Positions 1 to 7,643 of a stretch of DNA of 64,000 bases are shown here, piece after piece. The number at the start of each line of letters is the position of its first letter. Positions within the stretch are counted from its first letter, which is position 1. Position numbers and translations under genes: made by a program. Source of the stretch: Pigmentiphaga kullae (lineage in GTDB: Bacteria; Pseudomonadota; Gammaproteobacteria; Burkholderiales; Burkholderiaceae_B); the NCBI RefSeq assembly GCF_004216695.1, contig NZ_SGXC01000002.1:558001-622000 (forward strand). The letters run 5' to 3'. Below the pieces are notes generated by a model. The model was given only the letters and a program-made list of their open reading frames with translations. It was not told the origin of the DNA and searched no databases.

Positions 1-2
1 TT

Positions 3-158
3 CCCTGGTTCGTCATGCAGCCGGCTATGGGCGCGGGCGTTGCTTCATCCCACACGCCCACGCCGATGAAGAACCGCATGCGCAACCTGGCAACGCATGC
101 GGTATTCGGCTGCGGTCTTTACGTGTCGGCGGCCTTGCTCAAGCTGGTGTGGGCATGA
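3..158 (+). CDS. DUF2938 family membrane protein, C-terminal fragment (5' end lies before the window)
   Basis: The frame is open from the first bases and stops with TGA at 156-158, giving the last 51 residues of a protein that starts outside the window. The piece contains QPAMGAG, a TPTPMKNR stretch and a final hydrophobic helix ending LKLVWA, a pattern I associate with the C-terminus of DUF2938, a small four-helix inner-membrane family of unknown function. It points toward the EamA gene on the other strand, 13 bases away. The family call rests on recall of the pattern and on a short fragment, so it is moderate. Confidence 0.6.
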   Translation, partial: PWFVMQPAMGAGVASSHTPTPMKNRMRNLATHAVFGCGLYVSAALLKLVWA

Positions 159-171
159 GCTGGGTGTTCCG

Positions 172-1149
172 CTATTTCATCCCGAACCAGGCCGGATCCG
201 CCGCTAAGGCCACCGCTCCAATCAACGACACAACCGTCGCCAGCAGCACCGGCCCGTCAAACGACTCCAGCTCCGGATTCAGCACCCGTGCAAACCACAC
301 CCGCATGACGAGCGACGTCCGCTGTATGGGTATCACGACCGACGCCGGCGCGATGGCAAGGGCCATGTAGACAAAGATCTGCGAGGCCGCGGCGGTCGCG
401 CCCGCGACCGAATACCATCCGAGCGTAGGGCGCGACATGGTCAGCGACCGGCTCAGGCCACCCTGGCAGATGACGAGGGCCACCACGCCCACGGTCGCGG
501 CGGTATAGGCCACGGCGGCGCCGGCCAGCCCTCCAGCCATCCCGTTCCCCTCCACCATGGCCTGCCGGACCAGGATGGGGCTGGAGCCATACGCCAGCGC
601 CGAGAGGGTGGCGAACAGGTAGCCTTCGCCCAGTTTGGGTTGGAAGCCGCTGGCGGCGGATTTCGTCTCGACCTGGGTCGACTCAACGGACGCGCGCTTG
701 AACGGGCGGAAGGATGCCGGCGCATGGGCTCGCGCGGCCAGCATAGGCGCGGCCATGATCAGCACGATGCCGACGATGTGCAGCGGGGTCAGCCGCTCGC
801 CCAGAAGGACGATGGCCAGCACCAGCGTGATCAGCACGCTGGTCTGCTGCACGGGCCCGACCAGTACGGTACCCATGGCGCGCGTCGCGCGGTAGTTGCA
901 ATAGCGGCCGAAGCCGAAGTGCAGCAGGCCGGCAGCGGAGAAGAGCAACGTCGAGCGCAGCGGAAACGTTTGCAGGTGGCCGGTTCCCCCAACCGCCAGC
1001 ACCGCGATCCAGACCATTACCGTGCCAAGCAGCAACGTGACGACCATGGCCTGTGACAGCGTTCCGGCGACGACCCCGCGGCGTAGCGTGGCGTTGTTCG
1101 CGGCGAAGGTGAAGGCCGCGAGAAGCGCGAGGACGGTCGGCAGGATCAT
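172..1149 (-). CDS. EamA/DMT-family inner-membrane transporter
   Basis: The product is 325 residues of mostly hydrophobic helices arranged as two EamA repeats, roughly residues 5-135 and 170-318, separated by a polar loop (about 145-170). This is the ten-helix drug/metabolite transporter layout; family members export amino acids, metabolites or drugs, and nothing here shows the substrate. The ATG at 1149 overlaps the TGA of the upstream diguanylate cyclase gene by four bases (ATGA), so the two genes are probably co-transcribed and translationally coupled. That link to a cyclic-di-GMP enzyme may be incidental. Confidence 0.85.
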   Translation of the reverse strand: MILPTVLALLAAFTFAANNATLRRGVVAGTLSQAMVVTLLLGTVMVWIAVLAVGGTGHLQTFPLRSTLLFSAAGLLHFGFGRYCNYRATRAMGTVLVGPVQQTSVLITLVLAIVLLGERLTPLHIVGIVLIMAAPMLAARAHAPASFRPFKRASVESTQVETKSAASGFQPKLGEGYLFATLSALAYGSSPILVRQAMVEGNGMAGGLAGAAVAYTAATVGVVALVICQGGLSRSLTMSRPTLGWYSVAGATAAASQIFVYMALAIAPASVVIPIQRTSLVMRVWFARVLNPELESFDGPVLLATVVSLIGAVALAADPAWFGMK

Positions 1150-2780
1150 GCCGTGCGCTGGGTCCGCCGTGCCTGTTTATCGGCATACATGAGCTGGTCG
1201 GCTACCTTGAGCACGGCTTGCAGCGAGCTGACGGAGGGGTCGACGCTGGCGATGCCGAAGCTGGCGCCGGGGTAGTCGAAGCTGCATTCGGTGAAGGTAT
1301 AGGTGCCGGTCAGCAGCGGCGCGAGCCGGTTGCGCATGGCCTCGGCCGGGCCGTTCGGGTCGTCGGGCTGGGGCGGGTCGACCAGGCCGATGACGACGAA
1401 TTCGTCGCCGCCCAGCCGGCCCAGCATGTCGCTTTTGCGCAGGCCGGCGGACATGCGTTGGCCGACCTCGATCAGGAATTTGTCGCCGACCACGTGTCCG
1501 TAGGTGTCATTGATGGCCTTGAAACCATCCAGGTCGATGAAGGCGACGAGCACCCACATCCGGGTTTCTTTGGCCAGGGTGAACAGGCGGTCCAGTTCGG
1601 CCAGGACGGCGCGGCGGTTGGGCAGGCCGGTCAGGGCGTCGTAGTTGGCCGCGTATTGTTCTTCCTGGCGGCGCATCACCATTTGTCCGGCCGCCTGGCC
1701 GGACAGCAGGATCAGGACCAGGCCGACCATGGCCACCAGGCCGGCGGTGTAAAGGTGCTGCGTGCGCATGGGCGCGACGTGGTCGAGCGTGGCCAGGGTG
1801 ATCAACTGGTATTGGGGATTGGTCAGCGGCTGGCGCCGGATCAGGTAGGGCTTGTCGTCGATCAGCCATTGGCCGGCATCGGGGCCGGCGTTGGCGATCG
1901 GATGCGCGTTCATGGGTTCGCCGGGTTCTTCGCCGCCGTCGGGCGGCAACACGGTGCCGGGGGGCAGGAGCGCGGCCAGGTTGCGCAGCATGAAAGACTC
2001 GGACGAAGCGGTGATCACGCGGCCCTGGCGGTTCACGATCAGGGCGATGTGCCGCCCGGTCAGGTAGGCGGCCATTTCGGGGGCGTCGAATTTCGCGGTG
2101 ACCGAGCCCAGCGGGACGTCGTTGGCGTCTTCGATGCGGCTGCTGACGAAATAGGAGGGGCTGTTGTTGAGGCGGGCAATGCCGAACTGCTGGCCGGTGC
2201 CGTGGCGCAAGGCGTCGATCAGGTAGGTTCGGCCCGAGTAGATCATGCCCACGATGCTGTCGGACTCGGCCCAGTTGCTGGCGGTGACGGTGTCGTCCGA
2301 CAAATTGTTCATGTAGATGCGGGCATAGCGCAGGTCGCTGGCCAGCGCGTTCATGTAGTCGCCGACCCGGCGCACCAACGGGTCTTGCGTGAATTGCGCG
2401 GCGCGCTGCTGGCGCGTCAGTTCGGCGGCGCCGGGAGGGTCGGTGCGGTAGCGGGCGGCGAGCTGGATGACCTGGCCCTGGCGCGCCACCATGTTGGCCA
2501 CGCTGACCATTTCGGTGAACAGGCGGTCGACCACGCGCGCGGTGGTCCTGGCCTCGTATTCGGCGCTGGCGGCCACGTTGTCCAGCCGTGCGTTCACGAT
2601 CCGCTGCGAGGTCCACCAGCCCAGGCCGGCCACCAGCGCCACCCAGGCCAGGGCCAGGCCAAGGGTGATGCGCAGCACGATGGGGGGCATTTTCCGGCCG
2701 CGCCGGCCTTGCTGCGGCAGCGCGCTGCTTATGCCATGACCGCCGACAAGGCGATGATCCAAAACAGCTTCATTCTGCAT
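1146..2780 (-). CDS. Membrane-anchored diguanylate cyclase (sensor domain + GGDEF)
   Basis: This 544-residue protein should make cyclic-di-GMP from two GTP. After an N-terminal helix (about 33-55) comes a periplasmic sensor region (about 56-340, Cache-like in size), a second helix (about 343-365) and a GGDEF domain to the end. The catalytic motif GGDEF is intact at 457-461. An RxxD inhibitory site (R448-D451) lies exactly five residues before it, so product feedback inhibition is expected. There is no EAL domain. The annotated start at 2780 adds 30 polar residues before M31, which sits just ahead of the first helix and could be the true start. It overlaps the EamA gene by four bases. Confidence 0.9.
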   Translation of the reverse strand: MQNEAVLDHRLVGGHGISSALPQQGRRGRKMPPIVLRITLGLALAWVALVAGLGWWTSQRIVNARLDNVAASAEYEARTTARVVDRLFTEMVSVANMVARQGQVIQLAARYRTDPPGAAELTRQQRAAQFTQDPLVRRVGDYMNALASDLRYARIYMNNLSDDTVTASNWAESDSIVGMIYSGRTYLIDALRHGTGQQFGIARLNNSPSYFVSSRIEDANDVPLGSVTAKFDAPEMAAYLTGRHIALIVNRQGRVITASSESFMLRNLAALLPPGTVLPPDGGEEPGEPMNAHPIANAGPDAGQWLIDDKPYLIRRQPLTNPQYQLITLATLDHVAPMRTQHLYTAGLVAMVGLVLILLSGQAAGQMVMRRQEEQYAANYDALTGLPNRRAVLAELDRLFTLAKETRMWVLVAFIDLDGFKAINDTYGHVVGDKFLIEVGQRMSAGLRKSDMLGRLGGDEFVVIGLVDPPQPDDPNGPAEAMRNRLAPLLTGTYTFTECSFDYPGASFGIASVDPSVSSLQAVLKVADQLMYADKQARRTQRTA

Positions 2781-2895
2781 TCGTGATCTTCTCGCGAGGC
2801 AGGGGTTTGGGGCGGCGGTGTCAATCCGGTTTCATCAGGTCATTGATTCTAAAAGAGTTGATGTTTCAATCAATAATGAAATAAGAGGGTAAATG

Positions 2896-2916
2896 ACGGC
2901 CGCCCGCCGTTTTTTT
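2896..2916 (+). terminator. Terminator-like hairpin on the plus strand
   Basis: ACGGC at 2896-2900 pairs with GCCGT at 2906-2910 around a five-base loop and is followed directly by a run of seven T. It has the form of a small rho-independent terminator reading plus, yet both neighbouring genes run minus. It may end an antisense or small transcript, or be chance. Confidence 0.35.
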
Positions 2917-2980
2917 CCTTTGTTTACTTATGGGCCGGGAAAAATCGAGGGCCGCGGGCAGGGCGTTGGCCCGGAGGCGT

Positions 2981-4369
2981 TCAGAATTCCTCCAGAAACC
3001 GCATCCGGAACCGCCGTCCCTTGATATTGCTGTTCGAAATCCGCGAGAACGCCTGTTTGGCGATCTGCCGGTCCAGCGCCACATAAGAACTGAACTCGGT
3101 GATATTGATTTTTCCGACCTGCTCGAAAGCCAATCCGCCATCCCCGGTCAGCGCGCCCAGCAAATCCCCGGGCCGCAGCTTGTCCTTTTTTCCCCCCTGT
3201 ATGCACAGGGTGATCATGCGCGCCCGCAGCGGCCGGTCGGCCTTGGCCCGCAGCGACTTCAGGTCGCCCCATTTCAGCGGCGCGCCCTGGTATTGCTCGA
3301 TCAGGTTGGCCCAGCGCATTTCCTCGGGCGAGCACAGGCTCAGCGCCAGCCCCTTCTGGTCGCCGCGGCCGCTGCGGCCGATGCGGTGCACGTGGACCTC
3401 GGTGTCCTTGGTCACGTCCACGTTGATCACGGCGCCCAGGTTCTGGATGTCCAGGCCGCGGGCGGCGACGTCGGTGGCGACCAGCACGGCGCAGCTCTGG
3501 TTGGCGAACTGGATCAGGATTTCGTCGCGCTCGCGCTGTTCCAGGTCGCCGTTCAGCGCCTGGGCGCTGATGCCTTCGGACCGCAGGCGTTCGACCAGTT
3601 CGTGGCTGCGGATCTTGGTGTTGCAGAAGGCCAGGGTGGAGACGGGACGGTAGTGGGCCAGCAGGGTGACGACGGCGTCCAGCCGCTCGTCTTCGTCGAT
3701 TTCGTAGAAGACCTGTTCGATGCGGCTGGCGTCGTGCTGCGCCTCGACCTTGACTTCGGCCGGGTTGCGCAGGAAGCGCGCGCTGAGTTTGCGGATGTTG
3801 TCGGGGTAGGTGGCCGAGAACAGCAGGGTCTGGCGCTTGGCGGGGCAGTGCGAGGCGATGGCGACGATGTCGTCGTAGAAGCCCATGTCGACCATGCGGT
3901 CGGCCTCGTCCAGCACCAGGGTGTTCAGGGCCGACAGATCCAGGCTGCCGCGTTCCAGGTGGTCCTGAATGCGGCCGGGCGTGCCCACGACCAGATGGGT
4001 GCCTCGGGCCAGGGATTCGGCCTGGGGACGGGCGGCGGTGCCGCCGCACAGGGTCAGGACCTTGACGTTGGGGATCAGGCGCACCAGCCGGCGCAGTTCC
4101 TGGGCGACCTGGTCGGCCAGTTCGCGGGTGGGGCAGACCACCAGCGCCTGGGGAACCAGGCGGTCGACGTCCAGCTTCTGCAGCACGCCCAGGCCGAAGG
4201 CCGCGGTCTTGCCGCTGCCGGTCTTGGCCTGGGCGATCAGGTCGCGGCCTTCCAGGATGAGCGGCAGGCCCTGGGCCTGGATGGGCGTCATCCGTTCGAA
4301 GCCCAGGTTTTGCAGGTTGTCCAGCAAGGCGGGCAGGAGGGGCAGGGATTTGAAGGACGTGTCGGTCAC
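2981..4369 (-). CDS. dbpA: ATP-dependent RNA helicase DbpA (23S rRNA specific)
   Basis: A DEAD-box helicase of 462 residues acting in large-subunit ribosome assembly. Visible motifs: Walker A AKTGSGKT at 48-55, DEAD at 154-157, SAT at 185-187 and HRIGRSGR at 329-336. The C-terminal 75 residues (about 388-460) form the DbpA RNA-binding domain, with the recognisable run GDLLGAL, ITEFSSYVAL and GRRFRMRFLEE; this domain binds hairpin 92 of 23S rRNA and separates DbpA from the other DEAD-box proteins. Length fits the family (E. coli DbpA is 457). It is a single gene, about 200 bases from the cyclase gene downstream. Confidence 0.95.
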   Translation of the reverse strand: MTDTSFKSLPLLPALLDNLQNLGFERMTPIQAQGLPLILEGRDLIAQAKTGSGKTAAFGLGVLQKLDVDRLVPQALVVCPTRELADQVAQELRRLVRLIPNVKVLTLCGGTAARPQAESLARGTHLVVGTPGRIQDHLERGSLDLSALNTLVLDEADRMVDMGFYDDIVAIASHCPAKRQTLLFSATYPDNIRKLSARFLRNPAEVKVEAQHDASRIEQVFYEIDEDERLDAVVTLLAHYRPVSTLAFCNTKIRSHELVERLRSEGISAQALNGDLEQRERDEILIQFANQSCAVLVATDVAARGLDIQNLGAVINVDVTKDTEVHVHRIGRSGRGDQKGLALSLCSPEEMRWANLIEQYQGAPLKWGDLKSLRAKADRPLRARMITLCIQGGKKDKLRPGDLLGALTGDGGLAFEQVGKINITEFSSYVALDRQIAKQAFSRISNSNIKGRRFRMRFLEEF

Positions 4370-4468
4370 GGTAGGGCGGGTCGCAAGACCCGCGAAAAGA
4401 GAGGTTGACCGACAGTGTATGCCGCGCCGTCCCGGTTGCGGGGCCGCGCCCGGTTCAGGGCGCGGGGG

Positions 4469-5644
4469 TCATGGCGAGGCTCTCCAGGGATATTCGAGCT
4501 GCAGGGCGACGACGTCGGCGGTGCGGGCGCCGTAGCGTCCGGCGATGGCTTGCAGCGTTCGATCCAGGGCCTGGGCCGGGCGTTGGTCGGTGAAGGCGGC
4601 CATGTGCCTGGCCGAAGACAGGTCGGCCGGCGCCGCCTCCGGAATGACGCGAACCTTGTCGCGGGTCTCGATGGCTTGCGATGTAGCCGCGAACGAGACG
4701 GCCCGTGACCGGTAGGTGCGCGACCAGGCGTCGGCGACCAGGGCCAGCGAGACTTCGTCCATGCCGGACCGGAGTTCCACGCCTATCCGTTCCCGGTTCC
4801 AGAACGCCAGGACGTTGCCGAGCACGGTCGTCGCGAACGGCCTTGTCAGCTTGAAGGCATGGCTGGCGTGGCGGGCGTCCCACGCGGGCAGGCCCAGGTC
4901 GCGGGCCACCGCTTCGGCCTTCTGCCGTCCGGCCATGGCCTCGATCAGGATCAGCATCATGGGCATCGATGCGGAGATGCCGGTGCTGGTCGCAACGCCC
5001 CGGTCCGCCACCACGCGCCGGTCGGCCACGTAGGCGATCGACGGGTGCTTGTCCAGCATGTCCTGCAGGTAGTACCAATGCGTGGTCGCGCGCTTGCCGT
5101 CCAGCAGGCCGGCCGCGGCGACGACCTTGGCGCCCGCGCACACGCCCAGGATGATCGCGCCCTTGCGGGACTGGCCGCGCAGCCAGGCCAGCACGGCCGG
5201 ATCGTCGTCGCGGCTCATGGCGGGCACGATGACGTAGTCGGCGCCCTCCGGGTGTTGCGCGTCGAAGTGCGCGAGGGTGGCGTCGGCCTGGACGGTCAGC
5301 GCCGGGAAGAGTTTGACCGGCCCCGGCCCGGTCGCAAGCATCACGACGTCGGCCACGCCGGCGCGCCGCAGGATGCCGGTGGGCATCAGGTAGTCGGTGG
5401 TTTCGGTGGCATCGTTGATGCTCACGATTGCCACCAGTGGACGCCTGGGCCTGGGCGGTTTCAAGGCGGCCAGCATGGCGTCCATTTCCCCCGTTGCGAG
5501 AGGCGGCATGTCGGCCGGGGCAGACGCCGGCGGCAGGCTGTACGACCAGGCACCCAGGCCCGCCAGCGCCAGCAGGACGAGCGCCAGTGCACCCCGGATG
5601 ACATGACGGTTGAGCATGATCGGAATTCTCCGAGCCGTAGGCAT
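4469..5644 (-). CDS. Membrane-anchored DJ-1/PfpI-superfamily protein
   Basis: A 391-residue protein with an N-terminal membrane anchor (about 17-37), a proline-rich linker and a DJ-1/PfpI (class I glutamine amidotransferase-like) domain from about 68 to 245. The nucleophile-elbow cysteine is visible as GVCAG (C169), followed by the ATTHW stretch typical of the sensor half of GlxA regulators. Unlike GlxA it has no AraC DNA-binding domain; the last 140 residues are unassigned. It is divergent from a GlxA-type regulator at 5715 and probably shares its control region. M11 (5614) is an alternative start nearer the helix. Chemistry unknown; family members act as amidases, hydratases or sensors. Confidence 0.75.
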   Translation of the reverse strand: MPTARRIPIMLNRHVIRGALALVLLALAGLGAWSYSLPPASAPADMPPLATGEMDAMLAALKPPRPRRPLVAIVSINDATETTDYLMPTGILRRAGVADVVMLATGPGPVKLFPALTVQADATLAHFDAQHPEGADYVIVPAMSRDDDPAVLAWLRGQSRKGAIILGVCAGAKVVAAAGLLDGKRATTHWYYLQDMLDKHPSIAYVADRRVVADRGVATSTGISASMPMMLILIEAMAGRQKAEAVARDLGLPAWDARHASHAFKLTRPFATTVLGNVLAFWNRERIGVELRSGMDEVSLALVADAWSRTYRSRAVSFAATSQAIETRDKVRVIPEAAPADLSSARHMAAFTDQRPAQALDRTLQAIAGRYGARTADVVALQLEYPWRASP

Positions 5645-5679
5645 GGTTTGTCAGGTCTCAATCTACCCGCCTTGCGTCA

Positions 5680-5714
5680 TGGCGGAAATGTCAAAAATGT
5701 ATTAATTTCTGCCA
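5680..5714. promoter_or_regulatory. Inverted repeat between the divergent DJ-1 and GlxA genes
   Basis: TGGCGGAAAT at 5680-5689 and ATTTCTGCCA at 5705-5714 are inverted copies (nine of ten bases pair) separated by 15 bases. The right arm ends at the ATG of the GlxA-type gene. The position fits an operator through which that regulator controls itself and the divergent gene. Confidence 0.5.
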
Positions 5715-6680
5715 ATGCACCGCATCGTGTTCGTCGTCTATCCGGGTTTCGAGATTCTTGACGTGTCGGGGCCGGGCGCCGTCTTCAGCGGCGCCAATCG
5801 CGCCTTGGGCGGCGCCGATCCCTTCTATGGAATCGAACTGGCGTCCGCACGGGGCGGGCCGGTGCCCAGCAGCAGCGGCATCGTGGTCGACACGCAGCGC
5901 ATCGATGCGCTGCCTGCCCAGGCGGTCGGCACCTTGCTGGTCGTGGGGGCCGAGCGGGAACCGCTGCTGCGGGCGATGGCCGATCCGGCGTTGGGGCCGG
6001 GGCTCGCGCGGCTTGCCGGCGGGGCCGCGCGGTGGGGCTCGATCTGCTCCGGCGTCTTCATCCTGGCGGCGCTTGGCCTGGTCGATGGCCGCCGCGTCGC
6101 CACGCACTGGGATGCCTGCATGCCCTTGGCCAAGGCCTTTCCCAAGGTGGAGGTGGATGCCGATTCCCTGTATGTCGTGGACGGGAGCCTGTGGACGTCG
6201 GCCGGCGTGACGACCGGCATCGACATGAGCCTGGCGATGATCGCGGGCGACCTGGGCGCGACGATCGCCGGCGAAGTCGCGAAGCGGCTGGTGCTGTATG
6301 CGCGCCGCCCCGGATATCAATCCCAGTTCAGTCCCGTGCTCCAGGCGCAGGCCAGGGCCGACAGTCCCTTCGGCGATCTGATCGCCTGGATACAGGACCA
6401 TCTGCAGGAGCCGCTGGACGTGCCGGCGCTGGCCGCCCGCGCGGGGCTGGCCGAGCGCACCTTCCATCGCAAGTTCGTCGCCGCGACGGGCGTGACGCCG
6501 GCCCGCTACGTCGAGACCGCGCGGCTGGATGCCGCCCGCATGCTGCTGTCCCGGGGGCTGTCGTTGAAGTCGGTAGCGGTGCAGGTGGGGCTGTTTCCGG
6601 CGGCGCGATTCGCCGACGCGTTCGAGCGCCGGTTCGGAATGTCTCCCCGATTGTTCCGGGATATGCATGCCGGGGGATGA
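5715..6680 (+). CDS. GlxA-family transcriptional regulator (DJ-1/PfpI + AraC HTH)
   Basis: The 321-residue product has an N-terminal DJ-1/PfpI-like sensor half (about 1-175, with SICSGVF at the nucleophile elbow and RRVATHW after it) and a C-terminal AraC/XylS double helix-turn-helix (about 225-318, with AARAGLAERTFHRKF and a final RRFGMSP). GlxA-type regulators usually control catabolic or amine/choline genes next to them, so the divergent DJ-1 protein is the likely target. An imperfect inverted repeat ends exactly at this ATG, leaving little or no room for a ribosome-binding site, so the mRNA may be leaderless. A hairpin terminator follows the stop. Confidence 0.9.
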   Translation: MHRIVFVVYPGFEILDVSGPGAVFSGANRALGGADPFYGIELASARGGPVPSSSGIVVDTQRIDALPAQAVGTLLVVGAEREPLLRAMADPALGPGLARLAGGAARWGSICSGVFILAALGLVDGRRVATHWDACMPLAKAFPKVEVDADSLYVVDGSLWTSAGVTTGIDMSLAMIAGDLGATIAGEVAKRLVLYARRPGYQSQFSPVLQAQARADSPFGDLIAWIQDHLQEPLDVPALAARAGLAERTFHRKFVAATGVTPARYVETARLDAARMLLSRGLSLKSVAVQVGLFPAARFADAFERRFGMSPRLFRDMHAGG

Positions 6681-6707
6681 GTCAGGTCTTCCTGGCTCGA
6701 TGTCAAG

Positions 6708-6737
6708 GTGGACATTTCGTGGCCTGTCCACGTTTTT
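6708..6737 (+). terminator. Rho-independent terminator after the GlxA-type gene
   Basis: GTGGACA (6708-6714) pairs perfectly with TGTCCAC (6725-6731) around a ten-base loop and is followed by GTTTTT. It sits 28 bases after the regulator's stop codon. Confidence 0.65.
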
Positions 6738-6788
6738 CAGGGAATGAGAGGGTCGCATACTGTCGCCTCGCTTGCGTCCCTGCGCTGA

Positions 6789-6818
6789 CCTAATGGTTGT
6801 CGATTGACAACCATTAGG
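6789..6818. promoter_or_regulatory. Perfect 13-bp palindrome with 4-bp spacer (operator)
   Basis: CCTAATGGTTGTC at 6789-6801 is followed by GATT and then its exact reverse complement at 6806-6818. It lies directly before the two-gene HicA-like unit and contains that unit's -35 box. This is the usual layout of an autoregulatory toxin-antitoxin operator. Confidence 0.8.
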
Positions 6819-6832
6819 TTCGTCGCCATACT
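6804..6832 (+). promoter_or_regulatory. Sigma-70 promoter of the HicA-like/HTH unit
   Basis: TTGACA at 6804-6809, a 17-base spacer and CATACT at 6827-6832 form a good promoter. The -35 box overlaps the palindrome. Transcription should begin near 6839-6841, within a few bases of the first start codon, so the message would be nearly leaderless. Confidence 0.65.
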
Positions 6833-6841
6833 GGATCATCG

Positions 6842-7117
6842 TTGATGAATCGACCCACTCACCCCAAGAAGGATATCGAAGAATCGCTCAGGCATGCCGA
6901 ACGCCTGGGCTGGCGTGTGGAAGCAGGTGGCAGCCATGCCTGGGGAAGGATTTATTGTCCCTACAACGATGTCACTTGCCGCTGTGGTGAGTTCTGCATA
7001 GCCACTGTGTGGAGCACACCCAGGAGTCCCGGAAATCATGCGCGCGCCTTGAGGCGAGTAGTGGACAACTGTATATCGCATCGCAGGCAGCATGAATCCG
7101 GCGGCGTCGAGGAATAG
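6842..7117 (+). CDS. HicA-like small protein (toxin candidate)
   Basis: A 91-residue protein from TTG 6842, or 90 from ATG 6845. Its front half has the HicA pattern: an amphipathic helix, then GW (23-24) and GGSH (29-32), where the histidine is the catalytic residue in HicA mRNA interferases with the dsRNA-binding fold. It differs from classical HicA in a cysteine cluster right after it (C39, C46, C48, C52) and in a longer tail with a STPRSPGNHARALRR stretch. Four bases separate its stop from the next gene, whose ribosome-binding site lies inside this gene's end. Promoter and palindrome directly upstream support a toxin-antitoxin pair. The function is inferred from these features only. Confidence 0.6.
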   Translation: MMNRPTHPKKDIEESLRHAERLGWRVEAGGSHAWGRIYCPYNDVTCRCGEFCIATVWSTPRSPGNHARALRRVVDNCISHRRQHESGGVEE

Positions 7118-7121
7118 CACC

Positions 7122-7643
7122 ATGGACTACATCTTTACCCTGAAGTACCAGCTTACCGACGAAAGCTGTGACCCAGGCGCCTTGGTCGAGCGCCTGGGCG
7201 AAGCGGGCTGTGACGATGCCTTGGTCGGTATCGGGCAGCCAGGGCGCCTGGCGCTGGAGTTCACTCGCGAGGCAGCAGACGCCGAGACAGCCGTGCACAG
7301 CGCGTTGGACGATGTGCGCCGTGCCGCGCCGTCGGCCAGGTTGATCGAGGTGGCCCCGGATTGGGTCGGGCTGACCGACGTGGCGAACATCGCGGGGGTG
7401 TCGCGACAGAATATGCGCAAGCTCATGCTGGCGCATCCGGGCAGTTTCCCGGCTCCCGTGCACGAGGGCAGCACATCGATCTGGCACTTGGCGGACGTCC
7501 TGGCGTGGCTGCAAGCCAGGGGCGGCTATTCGTTGCCTGGCGATGTGATGGAGGTGGCCCGGGTGGCATTGAAGATCAACGTGGCCAGGGAAGGCCGCCG
7601 ATTGCCGCGCGCGGCATCCAAGGCCCTGGCCGCCCTGATCTAG
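7122..7643 (+). CDS. HTH partner of the HicA-like protein (antitoxin/repressor candidate)
   Basis: A 173-residue protein. The start at 7122 is preferred over an in-frame ATG at 7092 because GAGGAA (7109-7114) lies seven bases before it. The N-terminal 80 residues resemble a small alpha/beta domain of the HicB size class. Residues 84-132 form an AlpA/MerR-like winged helix-turn-helix (LTDVANIAGVSRQNMRK, then WHLADVLAWL). The gene follows the HicA-like gene by four bases, so the pair should be co-translated. It would be the antitoxin that binds the palindrome at 6789-6818. No close family name is recalled; the role comes from domain order and context. Confidence 0.6.
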   Translation: MDYIFTLKYQLTDESCDPGALVERLGEAGCDDALVGIGQPGRLALEFTREAADAETAVHSALDDVRRAAPSARLIEVAPDWVGLTDVANIAGVSRQNMRKLMLAHPGSFPAPVHEGSTSIWHLADVLAWLQARGGYSLPGDVMEVARVALKINVAREGRRLPRAASKALAALI

